From NCBI RefSeq assembly GCF_021347895.1, contig NC_067127.1, positions 15,038,984-15,102,983 of the forward strand: a stretch of 64,000 nucleotides of DNA, given 5' to 3'. This DNA comes from Acanthochromis polyacanthus. Its lineage: Eukaryota; Chordata; Actinopteri; Pomacentridae. Below the pieces are notes generated by a model. The model was given only the letters and a program-made list of their open reading frames with translations. It was not told where the DNA came from and did not search any database. Of the stretch, positions 42,701 to 54,149 are shown piece after piece. Made by a program: the position numbers and the translations under genes. How positions within the stretch are numbered: position 1 is the stretch's first letter; every line of letters begins with the position of its first letter.

Positions 42701-45459
42701 CTGGAGTCAGCTTTCGTCTGCAGGTCTTCACCTGAGCCATCTTCTCACTGTTATACAGAGACAAAATCAGTGGCTCAAGTTTCATCATAGTTCCCATTCT
42801 GCAAAAAAGCTGAACTGGTACTTGTGATGGGTGCACAAAAAGTGCTGTAGCTGTAGAAAGTGAACACTCCCCTATTGATTTACAAGTGTGTTCTTAATGT
42901 AGCACTCAACAGTAAGACACCCTCTAAAACCAAACACAAGCCACAGCGGTAGCAACACTGTCTGCATTAAAAACAGTTATTATAAACAGTGGAGCTTCTG
43001 CAGGCCTGTCTTATCTCCTGCACCACCTTTGCACTGCCATAACCGTAGGATGGCTTTAATCATCCTGCATTGCTATCTTATTGCGTGACAGTGCAACATT
43101 AAGGCTATAAAGTAAAAGCCTTTAACTAAGCCGACATGTTTAACCTTCAACCCAACTAAGTGTACTGGGACACTGAACCCTAAACGTAACCAGATGCCTC
43201 AGACATGGTGACAGGTCTACAAAACAATGACCGTGACCTATTTAGCTATTCCTCTCCTGCCTCTTCAGACTGAGATATTTGCATATGCATGTTGAATTTC
43301 AGAGTGCTGGTTAGTTAGATTAATAAAAGACTGACAGTGTCTGCGAATGAGATGAATGACTTTAAGTTAGAGAAATATGCGCTGCCATTGTGGACTCCTA
43401 GGGCCATGCTGAGGTTATTTTTGTTGCAAAGCTGTTCACATTCAATATGAATTTTCAATAGCTGACAATTACACATTGAGGTATTCTTGTGATAAATTGC
43501 TCACATTAATGAACTCTGCACTAGAGAGCTGCAGGCTCAGTCAAGTGGCCTTCCTTATTAAAAACTGAGGAACTGAGAAGGAGGCGAGAAAGACAGAGAG
43601 AAAGTACAAAGACCAACACAGGATTGTATAGATAAAAATTTGTGATAGAGATTGTAAATGGAGATATCAGTGTTTGTACTGGAAATTAAGGTGGTTTTCT
43701 AAAGCAATGATAATCCCAACTTCACTAAAACTTTGCTGAGAACATGCACAGCGCCCTCCATAATTATTGGCACCCCTGCTTAAGATGTCTTCTTTAGCTT
43801 CTAATAAATTCGTTTTTTTCTAAATAATATAGGACCACAATGAAAAAACAGGAAAATCCAACCTTTAATTCAAGTGCACTTATTCAGTGGGGGAAAAAAT
43901 CACACATTAAGAAATAATTCTTTTACATCAAATCGTGTGCCACAATTATTAACACGACTGATGTTAATACTTTGTACAACCCCCTTTTGCCAACAAACTG
44001 CACCTAATCTTCTCCTATAATACATTTTTCAAAAATTTTCAGTGTGAGAGTATGCTTCTGCAATAAAAATTGAATTTATTTTAAGGTTTTTAACACATCT
44101 TAACCAGGGGTGCCAATAATTATGGAGGGTGCTGTATTAGCCATAACAAGCTCAGAGGAAGTAGTCACACAAAATTGCCAAACCCCTTTGACCTCTTTGA
44201 CCACAGGTGCATTTGTTGTTGTAATAGATGTATTGATTAAACAATATATTGAAAAAAAATGCTCAAATTTTGGTCCCACTCGTAAGGACAGTGTTCCATT
44301 TATAAATACAATCAATCATATCCATCTCATATATCATGAACCCTCAAAGGAGATACATTTGGCTTGATTTTCACTAATTTAAAAGTTATAAATCAATCTA
44401 AAGCCATTAAACCTCCTTGCATTATGCATTGCACTCTCCAAAGTGTCACGAGAATTTGATGATGACCAAACTAGCATCAAAAGGCGTGTGTTGCTTTGAA
44501 CCTTTAAACTGCATGCTAACCCATTTGCAATACAATATGCGAAGAAGAGGAGTCCCACATACATCAGGTAAAAGCAGGTATGTTTTAACATGCTGTCTCC
44601 TGTCTTTAAGACTGCAGATATGAGCATTTTCTGGTCCAATTATGTGTTAATTCATAGTTTGAGCTTTGTTTGTGTATCCACTCATTTCACTTTGCCAAAA
44701 GCTAAGGGGCAAATATTATAATTTTAAATTCGATTCTTAAATGTAGAATTTCACTGTGGCAATTGTGTTTTGCTGCTTTTAAGCTCAGCATTGTGTGATG
44801 ATGTGTTACAAATGTTTATCTACAAACTGATTACATTCTGACATTCTTAGCATTTCTAAGAGAGGTCTATTGGTGTCAGCTGAGCAGCTTTGTGTTCTGT
44901 CTCCAGTTTGTGCATAACATCATTGGTGTCAATGCAAAGTCCCATCACGCAGAAATGTATGCGTTCACATATGTTTTCAAGTCAGCAATTACAACCAGCA
45001 CACTGTGAAGAAGCAAGTCATTCAGATTTGTTCTATTTTAAAACTGCAGCTCTGTCAAGGGATGCCTGATTGATAGCAGAGATTTCCTATCCTTCAATTC
45101 AGCTATGCTACTGAAAAATAATGGTTTTTCAAACCATAAACTGAGTTGTGAAAGATGTATTTAAGTCTATATTTCCAAATGCACCTACACACACAGCAGT
45201 TCGTTTATGTCAAAGCTTTTTTAATGTGCTAAATAAACCTACTTTCTATGTAAACCGAATCAGAGCCATCGTATTTATTATGCAAATCATCTTCCCTGAA
45301 AAATACAACACCAGTACTATTGTGGTAATGACTTATTTTGTGTGTAACACGTGGTAATGACTGGAAACCGCAGAAGAGGAGACTTTAATGTGGCTATTTG
45401 ACGTGACGCCACAAACTGATTTGATTTTGTGCTACTTACACAGTAACTGCATCCCCAGT
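39731..45459. other. mcu-micu1 intergenic spacer
   Basis: About 5.7 kb between the divergent 5' regions of mcu and micu1. It is AT-rich with no coding frame I can support. It contains one MITE (43749-44134). The rest has no recognised feature. Shared regulatory elements for the two uniporter genes could lie here, but none is demonstrable. Confidence 0.7.
43749..44134. mobile_element. 386-bp MITE with Tc1/mariner-type ends
   Basis: Terminal inverted repeats of about 30 bp: CAGCGCCCTCCATAATTATT... at the left and ...AATAATTATGGAGGGTGCTG at the right, with one mismatch within the first ten bases. The right flank is TA (44135-44136); the left flank is CA, probably a mutated TA. There is no transposase. 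The interior resembles the leader of Tc1-like elements (a TTTGTACAACCCCCTTTTGCC stretch). It is a non-autonomous derivative. Confidence 0.85.
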
Positions 45460-45659
45460 AATGGTGGGAGGGAGCCCGGCTGAACTTCACGGGGCGGGAT
45501 GCGGAGGTTGCCCCACCCCGCTGTCCGCACGGTGGCTCGGAACACGGAACTGTTGGTGCTGCGCTCCTCCATCTCTGCAGACAGAGGAGAGAAAGACGTA
45601 CTCTGAAACGCCTGAGACAGTATCATTTTGGACTGACTGGCGTTTTCTTCGTCGCTAAT
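45460..45659 (+). promoter_or_regulatory. micu1: micu1 promoter-proximal region and probable 5' UTR exon
   Basis: A short CpG-rich island in AT-rich surroundings with a GC box GGGGCGGG at 45491-45498. It ends in a consensus donor (GCTAAT then GTGAGTAA; gt at 45660-45661). The first micu1 coding exon begins one base before its ATG with an acceptor upstream, so a separate 5' UTR exon is required. This is the best upstream candidate on the plus strand. An in-frame TGA at 45634-45636 precedes the start. Joining this donor to the acceptor at 50850-50851 would place AT|G across the junction directly before the annotated ATG. The transcription start within the interval is unknown. Confidence 0.6.
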
Positions 45660-46518
45660 GTGAGTAACTGTATCTTTACTTGGCTGTAAAACACACCTCT
45701 AATGACACAGTGAGTAACTAGCCAGTGAAACGGCAGCTGCCTTAGCTAGCAGTTGACATTTATCCTAGCGGTGACTGATTAGCTGCTAGCTAGCTAGCGT
45801 TAGCTGCCCTACCAAACAAATACCTGGCTGCTGGTCTCCATAGCTCGACAATTCCGCTGACAAATGATACAGTATTAGTACAGACGTTAGAAACATGTAC
45901 ATTATTACTGGTTTGCAGGCAGGTCACTGCTAAATTTGTATTCCTGCATGCTGTTGTCAGCGAAGTTGGATTATGGCTAAAAACAAAACACTGGGTCCAT
46001 GTGCATCATAGGGACAACTTTGGGGTTCAGGTTTCCATAAACTGATTTATGTTTCTTTGTTTTGGGTTTAGATAGTTTACAAACTCTGTTAGCCTTCATT
46101 TGGTTTTATTCTGATCTTTGATTTAGCTGCACTCACCCGTTTTGTGTTCTGTACTAAAGTAGACGTATTCCTGTGTAAAATATAGTGGGGTCATAAATGA
46201 CCCCAGTAGATCATTATAGTCGCTAAAATAGCTTGGTCGCTTGAGGGTTAGAGATCAATGCAATTTTTGAAGGTGCTCATTGCTTTCATGAGGCACTGAG
46301 GCCGACATGTACACTTACTACTAGTTCTCCATACAATAATCTCTCTGTTTATGCTTGCATGGAGTCAAATCGTTCCCTCGAAACAAATTAATTGCCATGT
46401 CTGTCATCGTTTACGTTGAATGCATTGCTAGCTCTACCTGAAGTCATGCAACAAAATCTTAGATGCCTGAAGCAGTAGAGGTGACTCTGCCCTCTGTCTC
46501 TCTGGACGTTTTTGTTTT

Positions 46519-46960
46519 TAAGATTTAAATCATTCTCTTGTGGGAAGGTCAATATATCTCTGTAAGCTCGTTGAGAAAGTACAATAATGCTGATTTACTG
46601 AGGCCCTGGTTGGTTCTAGTTTTCAGTGTTTCTCATCATGGGTTTAAAGGGTTGACTGTTGGACAGGCTAGACTGATTGATTTTAACATAAGGTAAACGA
46701 AAAGACTAACCTAAGACCTCTATATGCTTTTCAAGATTTAAATGATCAAAATTCTACGGTCACATATAAATACTTATGTTTCTCTTGTGGGATGGTCAAT
46801 ATATCTCTGTAAGCTGGTTGAGAAAGTACAATATTGTTGATTTACTGAGCCCTTGGTCACTTGCAGTGTTTAGTCTTCCTTCTTCCCTGGTTTAAAGGGT
46901 TGATTGTGGGACTGGCTAGACTGAATGATTTCAAAATATGGTTAATGAAAAGACCAGCCT
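46519..46960 (+). repeat. Imperfect tandem duplication, two units of about 200-230 bp
   Basis: Unit A (about 46519-46713) and unit B (about 46732-46960) share, in the same order: AAGATTTAAAT, TCTCTTGTGGGA, GGTCAATATATCTCTGTAAG, GTTGAGAAAGTACAATA, TGATTTACTGAG, GGTTTAAAGGGTTGA, GGCTAGACTGA and GAAAAGAC. Unit B has an extra block of about 35 bases near its start. There are no transposon ends, so this looks like a local duplication. Confidence 0.85.
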
Positions 46961-49395
46961 GTGTTGTCTGTTGGCTTAAGTTTAATGTGTAAATAGGCGA
47001 TCTGAGCAATTTTCATAAGTCCTGATAACGAATTCCTGATCAGATGATCTTCACAACTACTATATTGTCTGTTGGATGATGTTTTAAACATACCAAACTG
47101 TTGTCCTTGTTTTATAGATAAATAGGTTGGTAAAAGTGACTTGATGATACTCATCTTTCAAGGACACATCTTGAGAAGCACCTTGAGAATGCTTTAATAA
47201 GTCATAACACAGTCATACTACCATGAACACAATTATATCCACCAGTCACCCTTAAAATGTTTTTCCACTTTTTCGGTTCATTACCCACATACATAAAAAT
47301 AGATTGCACTGTGTATCAAACTATTCAGCTTGCTAAAACCTCAGTGGATGGTCAAGACTTCTTGGTTGCTAGCTTTTTGTTGTCTTAATAGCATAAGATA
47401 TTTCATTTCCTGTCCAAATTTTTGAATTCAGGGCATTCAAGTGAGGCTTCTTCACCAGAGGTGGTGGGTTACCATATATAGAATCACTTGTATTAACAAA
47501 GGCCTTGTCATTAGCGTGCAGTCAGACCAAATTCTACTGTGAGAACTTTATCACATGATGTGACCAAAGGCAGGGGGGACAGGAAATAGTATGTGTTGCA
47601 TTGCAGCTGTAATATGCAGAAGCCAGCGTGGCTAGCAGGCTAACAACAGCCCACAAAATTTACATTTTGCTTTTTAACTTCTGTCACGGTCCTCACGCTC
47701 TCTTCTTTTCTGTTCCTTTTATTATATTATTTTGCTATCTAGTTATAAAACAAGAATATACAAAATCCCCCCCCATGAATACTTGCTCAAACTGTCTTAA
47801 CACTGGAGAGCCGCATGATTTTGTATGACATAGTTCAGATGATTGAAGCTAAGGAGGTGGGTCATTTCTCAGCCAGAAGCAAATGTGTCTACATCACACA
47901 GACTTGAATGGGAAGTCAATTTCGGTCTGACTGCTCCATTACTCTGCGAAAATGGATGGCACACATGAGGAGGTTGTGGTTGTAGTATGGCTCACTACTT
48001 TATTCAGGATAGTTCTCACATTCCCAGAGCCCCATTCCTGGCCATAAAGGTTCTCACAGGACAGCACTGGCTTGTCCCATCTGTAGAAAATGTATTTTCT
48101 GTACAAACTCTAACCCTCCCAAATAGGAATTTCACAGATTATGGACAACTTTCCCTTTGCAAATGATTTATTTCAAATGAGAAGACACAGTTCAAAGATT
48201 TTGGCAGGCATTGCGCACAGTAGCTCAAGTGAATAGTCCACAGCTGGCAGTCCAAAAGATGAAGAAAACTAAATAACCGTTTCATCTTTGTCCCTCTGAA
48301 TCTTGTGTCTTATGTAGACTCATCTGGCATATGTCTGTGTTTACGTCATACTTTTACTAGGGCAGCGATAAAGAGAAACAACTCTATTATTGTGCATAAA
48401 ACCTCTCATCGCAGTCTCTCAGGGTCAGCATTTGTGAAAATATTTAGAAATGATGGCCTCAGTTCTTTATTTGGCTTAGTAGAAAAATACCTCATTGCTT
48501 TGCTACATAATACAGGTCAGAAGTAATTAATATCTGCAAAATTTGTAAGCAGAGAATGCTGCTCTGTTTCGAACAACATTGATTTATATATTTTTGTAGC
48601 CTGGTGGTGAAATATATGGAAGGTATCATTGTGTGAAAAAGTGTCCAAGCTTATTGTTGAATGTGTTATTCTAAAGCTGTGTGTAGTAGTAATAGCAACT
48701 TTCTTCCAGCTTGTCCTGTTGCATTACATGAGTGTTAGTCTTGTTGCTTTCAGTAGAGTTGTTGGCACCACTCTTTCAGCATCAAACTGTCTCCAGTTTC
48801 AGAGAAAGTGTCCATGCGTGCTTACTGTTCCCCTCAGTCCCCATTGTCATGGACTGCTGAACACTTCAATTAGCATATGCCATGTCTTCCTTTTCTTTCT
48901 GCTGACTCCGTTTGACTGTTGAAGCCTGAATTGTTAATAAGATATTGACAGGTGGTAGCTTTAGGCCTCAGTGGGGTGAACTCCTCCATCCTGTAGTTTG
49001 AAAAGTGCACACATGGGAGCTACAGATACACACCAGTGGCCCCTTGCTTAATTGTTAATCATCTTTCCGTGACACTGATGAATTAACAGAAGTGTAGTTT
49101 AAAATGAACTTCAGGAGCTTAGCTGTGCTGGTGGCAATTAGTTTTATCCTTTCTGTCTGTTGTTCTTTGGCTGTGAAAGGCTTCCAGGACGTTTATGCAG
49201 TGACCGGTGAAGGTATAATTTTGCCTGTAGTGCAGAAGGAAAATAGATCCCAAGAGTGAGCTGCCATTACTGTAAACGTTGCCTTTTGGAATGAGTGTTA
49301 GTTTTTTGGTTAAATTAATCAAATCCCTACCAAAAACCTCAATGAATGCTAATGTCACGATATTCAGGCGATATACTATAAAACTGTGTAGTTTC

Positions 49396-50112
49396 TAGGG
49401 CTGGACCCGAATATCCCGAATATCCGAATATTTGTTCGCTACGGCACTATCCGGATATTAATTTGGTATCGGAATATTCGCCCACGCCCACCCCCCCGTT
49501 GGACGTTACCGGGCGGAAAGAATATGCCGCTGCTTCCCTCCGACTTCGGCCCACATTGGCACTTATCGGCTCATCTCATCATGTGATCACATAAACATAT
49601 ACACATATGTCTATAACATATACACATATGTCTATGTGATCACTCCCTCCTCCCGCCAGATGAAAATATTCGGAGCTCGTCTCTTCTTTGCGCCTTCGGC
49701 CCACTTCTGCTCGTCCCACCGTGTTCTTCGGCTCATTTCGGCTCCTCCATTTGTGTTTGTAAACACCACCCGAATGGCCTGGTGGCTGCCGACTCTGACG
49801 TCACGCTTCACTTCGTTGCAGAAACACAAGACAAGATGCCGAAGACCTCTGCTGTTTGAGAATTCTTCAGTTTAACTGAAGACAAAACGAAGGCAACGAA
49901 GGTCGGTTTACACTGGGTTCAGTCTGTCATCAGGAAATGTTGGACAGAACTTTCTAAAAATGAGAAAGGATCCGAATTTTCGAGCCGTCTCTGCCACAAG
50001 CCACCACCACCGCCGCCACCACTACTACTGCACCTCCGCCGCCGCCGCCGCTCCCCCGTCGGACGTTATGGGGCGGAACGAATATTCGGATATTCGTCTT
50101 CAATAGGGCCAG
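49396..50112 (+). mobile_element. hAT-like transposon relic with BED zinc-finger start
   Basis: Both ends consist of GAATATCCGAATATT-type palindromic repeats in opposite orientation (left TAGGGCTGGACCCGAATAT; right ATTCGGATATTCG...AATAGGGCCAG). Internally, an ATG at 49836 begins MPKTSAV, then TGA (49857-49859), then EFFSLTEDKTKAT. That pattern is the start of the BED zinc finger of ZBED-type hAT transposases, where Trp normally stands at the stop. The rest of a transposase is absent. A 35-bp segment around CGTYGGACGTTA occurs near both ends in direct orientation (about 49490 and 50050). Exact ends and target duplication are unclear. Confidence 0.65.
50001..50051 (+). repeat. CCA/CCG trinucleotide-rich tract
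   Basis: Imperfect (CCA)n, (CCG)n and (CTA)n triplets, giving Gly/Val runs in antisense frames. The tract lies inside the hAT relic. Confidence 0.85.
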
Positions 50113-50852
50113 AATATTCGGAGGTTTCACACAGTTGGTGTCTATATTTTTTCTGCATCCCATGCTAGACAAACAACCAAGAATTGACGAGCATTTGACT
50201 TTTAGTGCAATGCGGCTCTTCAGGACCATTAACCAGGAGCCCTCTTTAGATAACATCTATGGACACTGTTGACATTCTCCTACCGAGCTTGATGGAGTCA
50301 CCTGGAATAACTTTCCAACAGTCTTGAAGGAATTCTCACATATGCTGAGCCCTTTCTGACTGCCATTAATTTTCTCTGCTGTCCAACTCCTCTCAAACCA
50401 TCACACCAGTTTTGATGTTGCACTTCATAATTTCTTTTTCTTGGTCAAGTAGCCATTAGAGAGAGTAGAAGTTCCTGGAAATCTGTTCTTCTTATTGGTT
50501 TCATTCAGTAGTGGTGTCTTTGCAGCAATTGTAACCATGAAGACCTGATTGACACATTCTCCTCCAAGCAGTCGCTGTTAAGTTGTCTGCTGCATGGACT
50601 GTGGTAGACATTGATGGGAAGCTTTAATCTGAAGCCCATTAACAGGCAAATCCTGAGGCTTTCATCAATGCTCTTGTGGTTATTACATCATGCCATAAGC
50701 ACCATTCCATCATTTTATTCTACAATGTATGAAAATAACCATACATTTGAATAAGTACGTGTGTCAAAACTTTGAACTTGTACTCTATGACTGTCCTGTA
50801 GAGTGTTAGGTGTGTCTGCCTTACTCAGTCTTTTGTCTTTCCTCCCTGCAGG

Positions 50853-51016
50853 ATGTTCCGCCTTCGGGCATTGTCCGCAGTTTCGGTGGGGCTTGCACAG
50901 TTGTCCCGGCGTTATCACAATGGGGCTGTCCGAGGATCTGGTCGGAGGAGGCTGATGCTGGCAGCCCTGGCTGGTGCAACTGGTGTGTCTGCTAGTGCTG
51001 GACTGCTGTGGCAAAG
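50853..51016 (+). CDS. micu1: micu1 first coding exon (mitochondrial calcium uptake 1, presequence and membrane segment)
   Basis: MICU1 is the EF-hand protein of the intermembrane space that gates the MCU channel and sets its calcium threshold. The exon starts one base before ATG 50853 (acceptor AG at 50850-50851) and ends with donor GGTAGG-type gt at 51017-51018, phase 2. Residues 1-54 begin MFRLRALSAVSVGLAQLSRRYH and end in ASAGLLWQ, closely paralleling human MICU1 (MFRLNSLSAL...RWYHGG...RRRLMMVAFLGASAV...TGLLWKR). Residues about 1-33 are basic and Ser/Leu-rich (mitochondrial targeting; RRYH is a likely processing area). Residues about 34-53 form a hydrophobic Ala/Leu/Gly segment. The last codon (AG|A, Arg) is split with the next exon. 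Confidence 0.96.
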
Positions 51017-52066
51017 GTAGGACTGCACCCTTTAATACACCTTTATACTTCTATTTACCACTGATTAAATAATCTTCATTTAAATTCTGTATACTTTGGT
51101 CTCTCAGAGCATTTTGAAGCCAACTGACTAGTAAACACTACTGTGATTGATTTATGGACCTGTCTAGTCTGTAGGTGACCTCTCCCCCAGTGTCAGTTAA
51201 GGTTAGCCCCTGGCCCAGTGGTGCCTTCGTCAGTGTCACATGACTGGGTATTAATTTTTCACGTCTTTAAAGCTGCTTTTTATGGATTTCCTGCCACATC
51301 AAAATATCCCTCTGATTGACACAATTCTCTTTGGAGTGTGCCATTTGTTGTCTTTCATCATGAGTTTCATTGTCTTCTATTTGGTGTGGTCCCCATTCAA
51401 TAAAAATATCTTAATTTACATCGAGTCGGCTACAATTTTCTTGCGGTGCAGTACTCAGTAGTAGTTTGACTTTAGGCCACATGCCAAATTCGATTCCCCA
51501 ATTCTCATGTTTTTATGGCTATTCATTACTAAGCAGCCTGTGTGTTTAGTTAAGGCAAAGCAGTAGAGAGGGTGTTAATGTGAGAGCTCTATGGGGAGAG
51601 AATGACTAGGCTGCAGGAGGCAAAGTGATGGATGGTGCCTCAGGGCATTTGAGACTGATGGGACGAGACTGTTCCAGGCCTTCACCCCAGGCTTCATTCT
51701 CCTTGTGTCTCATTAAACTGAATTATTCAGCCTGCCCGAGACAGACCCAGCTATTTATTATTATTATTCCAGTTTTCAATTTAGTCAGAAAAATGGTCAA
51801 GTGGGAGTTGGGCCATGGTAAACACCTCCGCATTGAACAGAAGAGTAAAGCACAGTGCAGCACATAATCTTCTTTTGTCTGTGTTAACGTTATTTAGCAT
51901 CACAGTGACAGTACATGACTAGCTGCAAAACAACTAGTTATACTTATTGCTATAGCAAAATGCAGATAGTTTGTAACACTTCACTCAATAGTTATCTGTC
52001 AGATAACATGGAACTGTCTCTCAGGTGTTAATTTGTTTTCTAATGTGTTTCTTTGTCAAAAACTAG
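51017..52066 (+). other. micu1: micu1 intron 2
   Basis: A 1050-base intron between two confidently placed coding exons. Nothing else recognised. A plus-strand open frame near 51625-51867 has no homology I know. Confidence 0.9.
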
Positions 52067-52262
52067 AGCATATGCAGATGCAGGGTCATCTGTGAGACAC
52101 GCTGAGCAGCCAGGTGGAGATGAAGCTGAATTTGTGAGAGATGCAGACTCTGAGACGGAGTCAGAGAAATCAGTGGAGCCCAGCAGTGGAGATGAGGAAG
52201 CAAAAGATGAAGGTGGAGATGGGAAAAAAAAGAAGCCACGCTCTGGGTTCCGTGACCGCAAG
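52067..52262 (+). CDS. micu1: micu1 second coding exon (acidic linker and polybasic KKKK segment)
   Basis: Acceptor AAAACTAG at 52065-52066, donor CGCAAG then GTAATC (gt at 52263-52264). Length 196 nt, entering in phase 2 and leaving in phase 0. Residues 55-120: RAYADAG start, a variable strongly acidic stretch (residues about 73-106, rich in Glu/Asp/Ser), then KKKKPRSGFRDRK. The KKKK run (residues 108-111) and RSGFRDRK match the human polybasic segment KKKKRSGFRDRK, which is known to contribute to MCU binding and membrane association. A Pro between KKKK and R is a small difference from human. The acidic linker is not alignable in detail, as expected for this region. Confidence 0.96.
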
Positions 52263-52869
52263 GTAATCAATAAACAATAAACATTCAGCCATTCAGTCAG
52301 TCTCCTATTTAATTCATCTTCAGGATGGTGTTTTGAAAGCCCCCCCAATCAATTTTCAATATGCAAACGCCAGTATATTTTGACTAATTATTTACAGAGA
52401 CGCACAAAGGTAATCAGCATGCACTTCTGCTGTCATAAACAACAGAAATGTACCACCCGTACGATTTTATTGCTGTTAATTAGGAACCCGATGACAAAGG
52501 ACAAACAGAAGAAGAACAAAGGTACTTTGATGCCAAATGAACATGGTTTGTAGCTGAGCATATTGGAGTCAGACGAGGAAGAGGAAGAATAGAAGAGCTT
52601 TCAACAGAAGCCATTTTTAAATCAAATGTCATGTAATGTACAGGTACATGAACCTTATGGATGCTGATGTAAAAATTGCACAGTCACTCTTGTCTTAACA
52701 GCAGCCATAGTCTCCTATAAGTATACAAATGTTTAGACAGCAAATTTAGACTGAGACTATCCTTTAAGTAGTTCAGTGGCAATGGAGTTTTACAGTATGT
52801 GAACACTATTTTTAAGTATCTTGTCCATCTGTGTGTCTTTTATGAATCCATGCCAGCTATTGCTGAGGT

Positions 52870-53590
52870 AGGAGGTGTTATGTTTTCAGGTTGTCTGTCT
52901 GTACATCCATGCTTTGGTCCATCTCAGTCCTGTGAGTGCAATAATTCAGAAGCACCTTAAAGGAATTTATTCAAATTTGGCATGAAAGTCAACTTGTACT
53001 CGAGGGTGATTGGAATTTGGTGGTCCAAGGTCAAGATCACGTGACAGCACCTTGGTTCCATTCTTAGGAATTGCCTGGGGGGGGGGGAATTTCATTACAT
53101 CTGGCACAAATTCCCACTTGGATTCAAGGTTGAACTGATTGAAACTTGGTGGTTGAATGTTAAAGGCACTTTTACCTCACAAAACACATTTTTGGCCATA
53201 ACTTAAGAATTAATACACTAATTATGACAAAAATTACATAAATGTCTAATCGGATAAATTGATGAAGGGTCAATGTGACAACGTAATGTTGTACAAAAAC
53301 ACTTTTCTGGCCATTATTCATTTCCATAACTCAAACAGAAAAGGAAACTGTGACCTTTTCATATTTAGGTATAAACTGAAACGCTGACACAGGTATTGGG
53401 TGCCAATCTTGAAACTGTGGTGATTGTTTGAAACGTCTGTGCTGCCAAGTTGAGGATATCTGTGAAGCATCCATGTTTTAAAATCTGTAGCAATTCTATT
53501 TGAAGCGTGGTCTACTGTCAGAGCTACAACTTTGTGGTCAGAATTAGCTTTGTTGGCCAAGCCTATAAACACCTGCAAGGAATTTCACTC
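52870..53590 (+). repeat. Long teleost interspersed repeat (about 0.7 kb)
   Basis: A decayed copy of an abundant fish repeat that I recognise by its order of motifs: TTGTCTGTCTGTACATCC, TTATTCAAATTTGGCATGAA, ACTTGTACTCGAGGGTGA, GAATTTGGTGGTCCAAGGTC, TTTTTGGCCATAACTTAAGA, CTAATTATGACAAAAATTAC, ATGTTGTACAAAAACACTTT, TCTGGCCATTATTCAT and ATAAACTGAAACGCTGACAC. It has no coding capacity. A 14-G run lies near 53078-53087 with neighbouring G. The class is not assigned. Confidence 0.75.
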
Positions 53591-54149
53591 ATTTTTTTTT
53601 TTTGCTTCTGTCTATGAACTTAGACACTTCAAAGTCCTCGCTACATATATTCTATGAGTCTGGACAGGCATTGATGTTTACTGCAACTTCACTCGTTGGC
53701 TACACCTTGAGGCTGTAATTCAGTTTATTTCGTAACTTCTTTTTAAAGATGTTCAGGGCCATCTGAGTAATATCACCTCAAATGCAAAATTATTCAGGAG
53801 CTGGGAATTTGTACTCTAATATGTATTTAAAATTCATTGCTTTCACCTTTCTACTTTTAATCTGATTAGCATTTAAGTCTCAGATGTTGCACAGGAATCT
53901 GATAAGAAAAAGAGTGATGTAGCTTGAATTTCAGCTACATGCCTGCGTATGGGTGTTATTTGTATTGGAAAGAGAAAATGTAAATAACAGAAAGCTTAAA
54001 ACAACAAATCTCAGTGAGGGTGATGTGGATTCTGTAAATCTGAGATGAAAGCTTGAGAGAAATGAATGACAACCTATCCCAGATTTTTGGTCATTCGGAC
54101 GCTCTGCTGCTTTCATAAAATTGTCCTAAAAACTCTCATCCGTACACAG

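Larger units (their letters stand above)
45660..50851 (+). other. micu1: micu1 intron 1
   Basis: Inferred intron between the 5' UTR exon and the first coding exon (donor GTGAGT; acceptor TTTTGTCTTTCCTCCCTGCAG). It contains a tandem duplication (46519-46960) and a hAT/BED relic (49396-50112). No other gene or RNA is seen in 45.7-46.5, 47.0-49.4 or 50.1-50.85 kb. Confidence 0.6.

Noticed and set aside
45461..45658. 65-codon open frame within the micu1 5' region
   Set aside because: GC-rich 5' UTR sequence in a frame that does not continue into the coding exon; no homology.
50715..51014. 99-codon minus-strand open frame
   Set aside because: It is the antisense shadow of the first micu1 coding exon.
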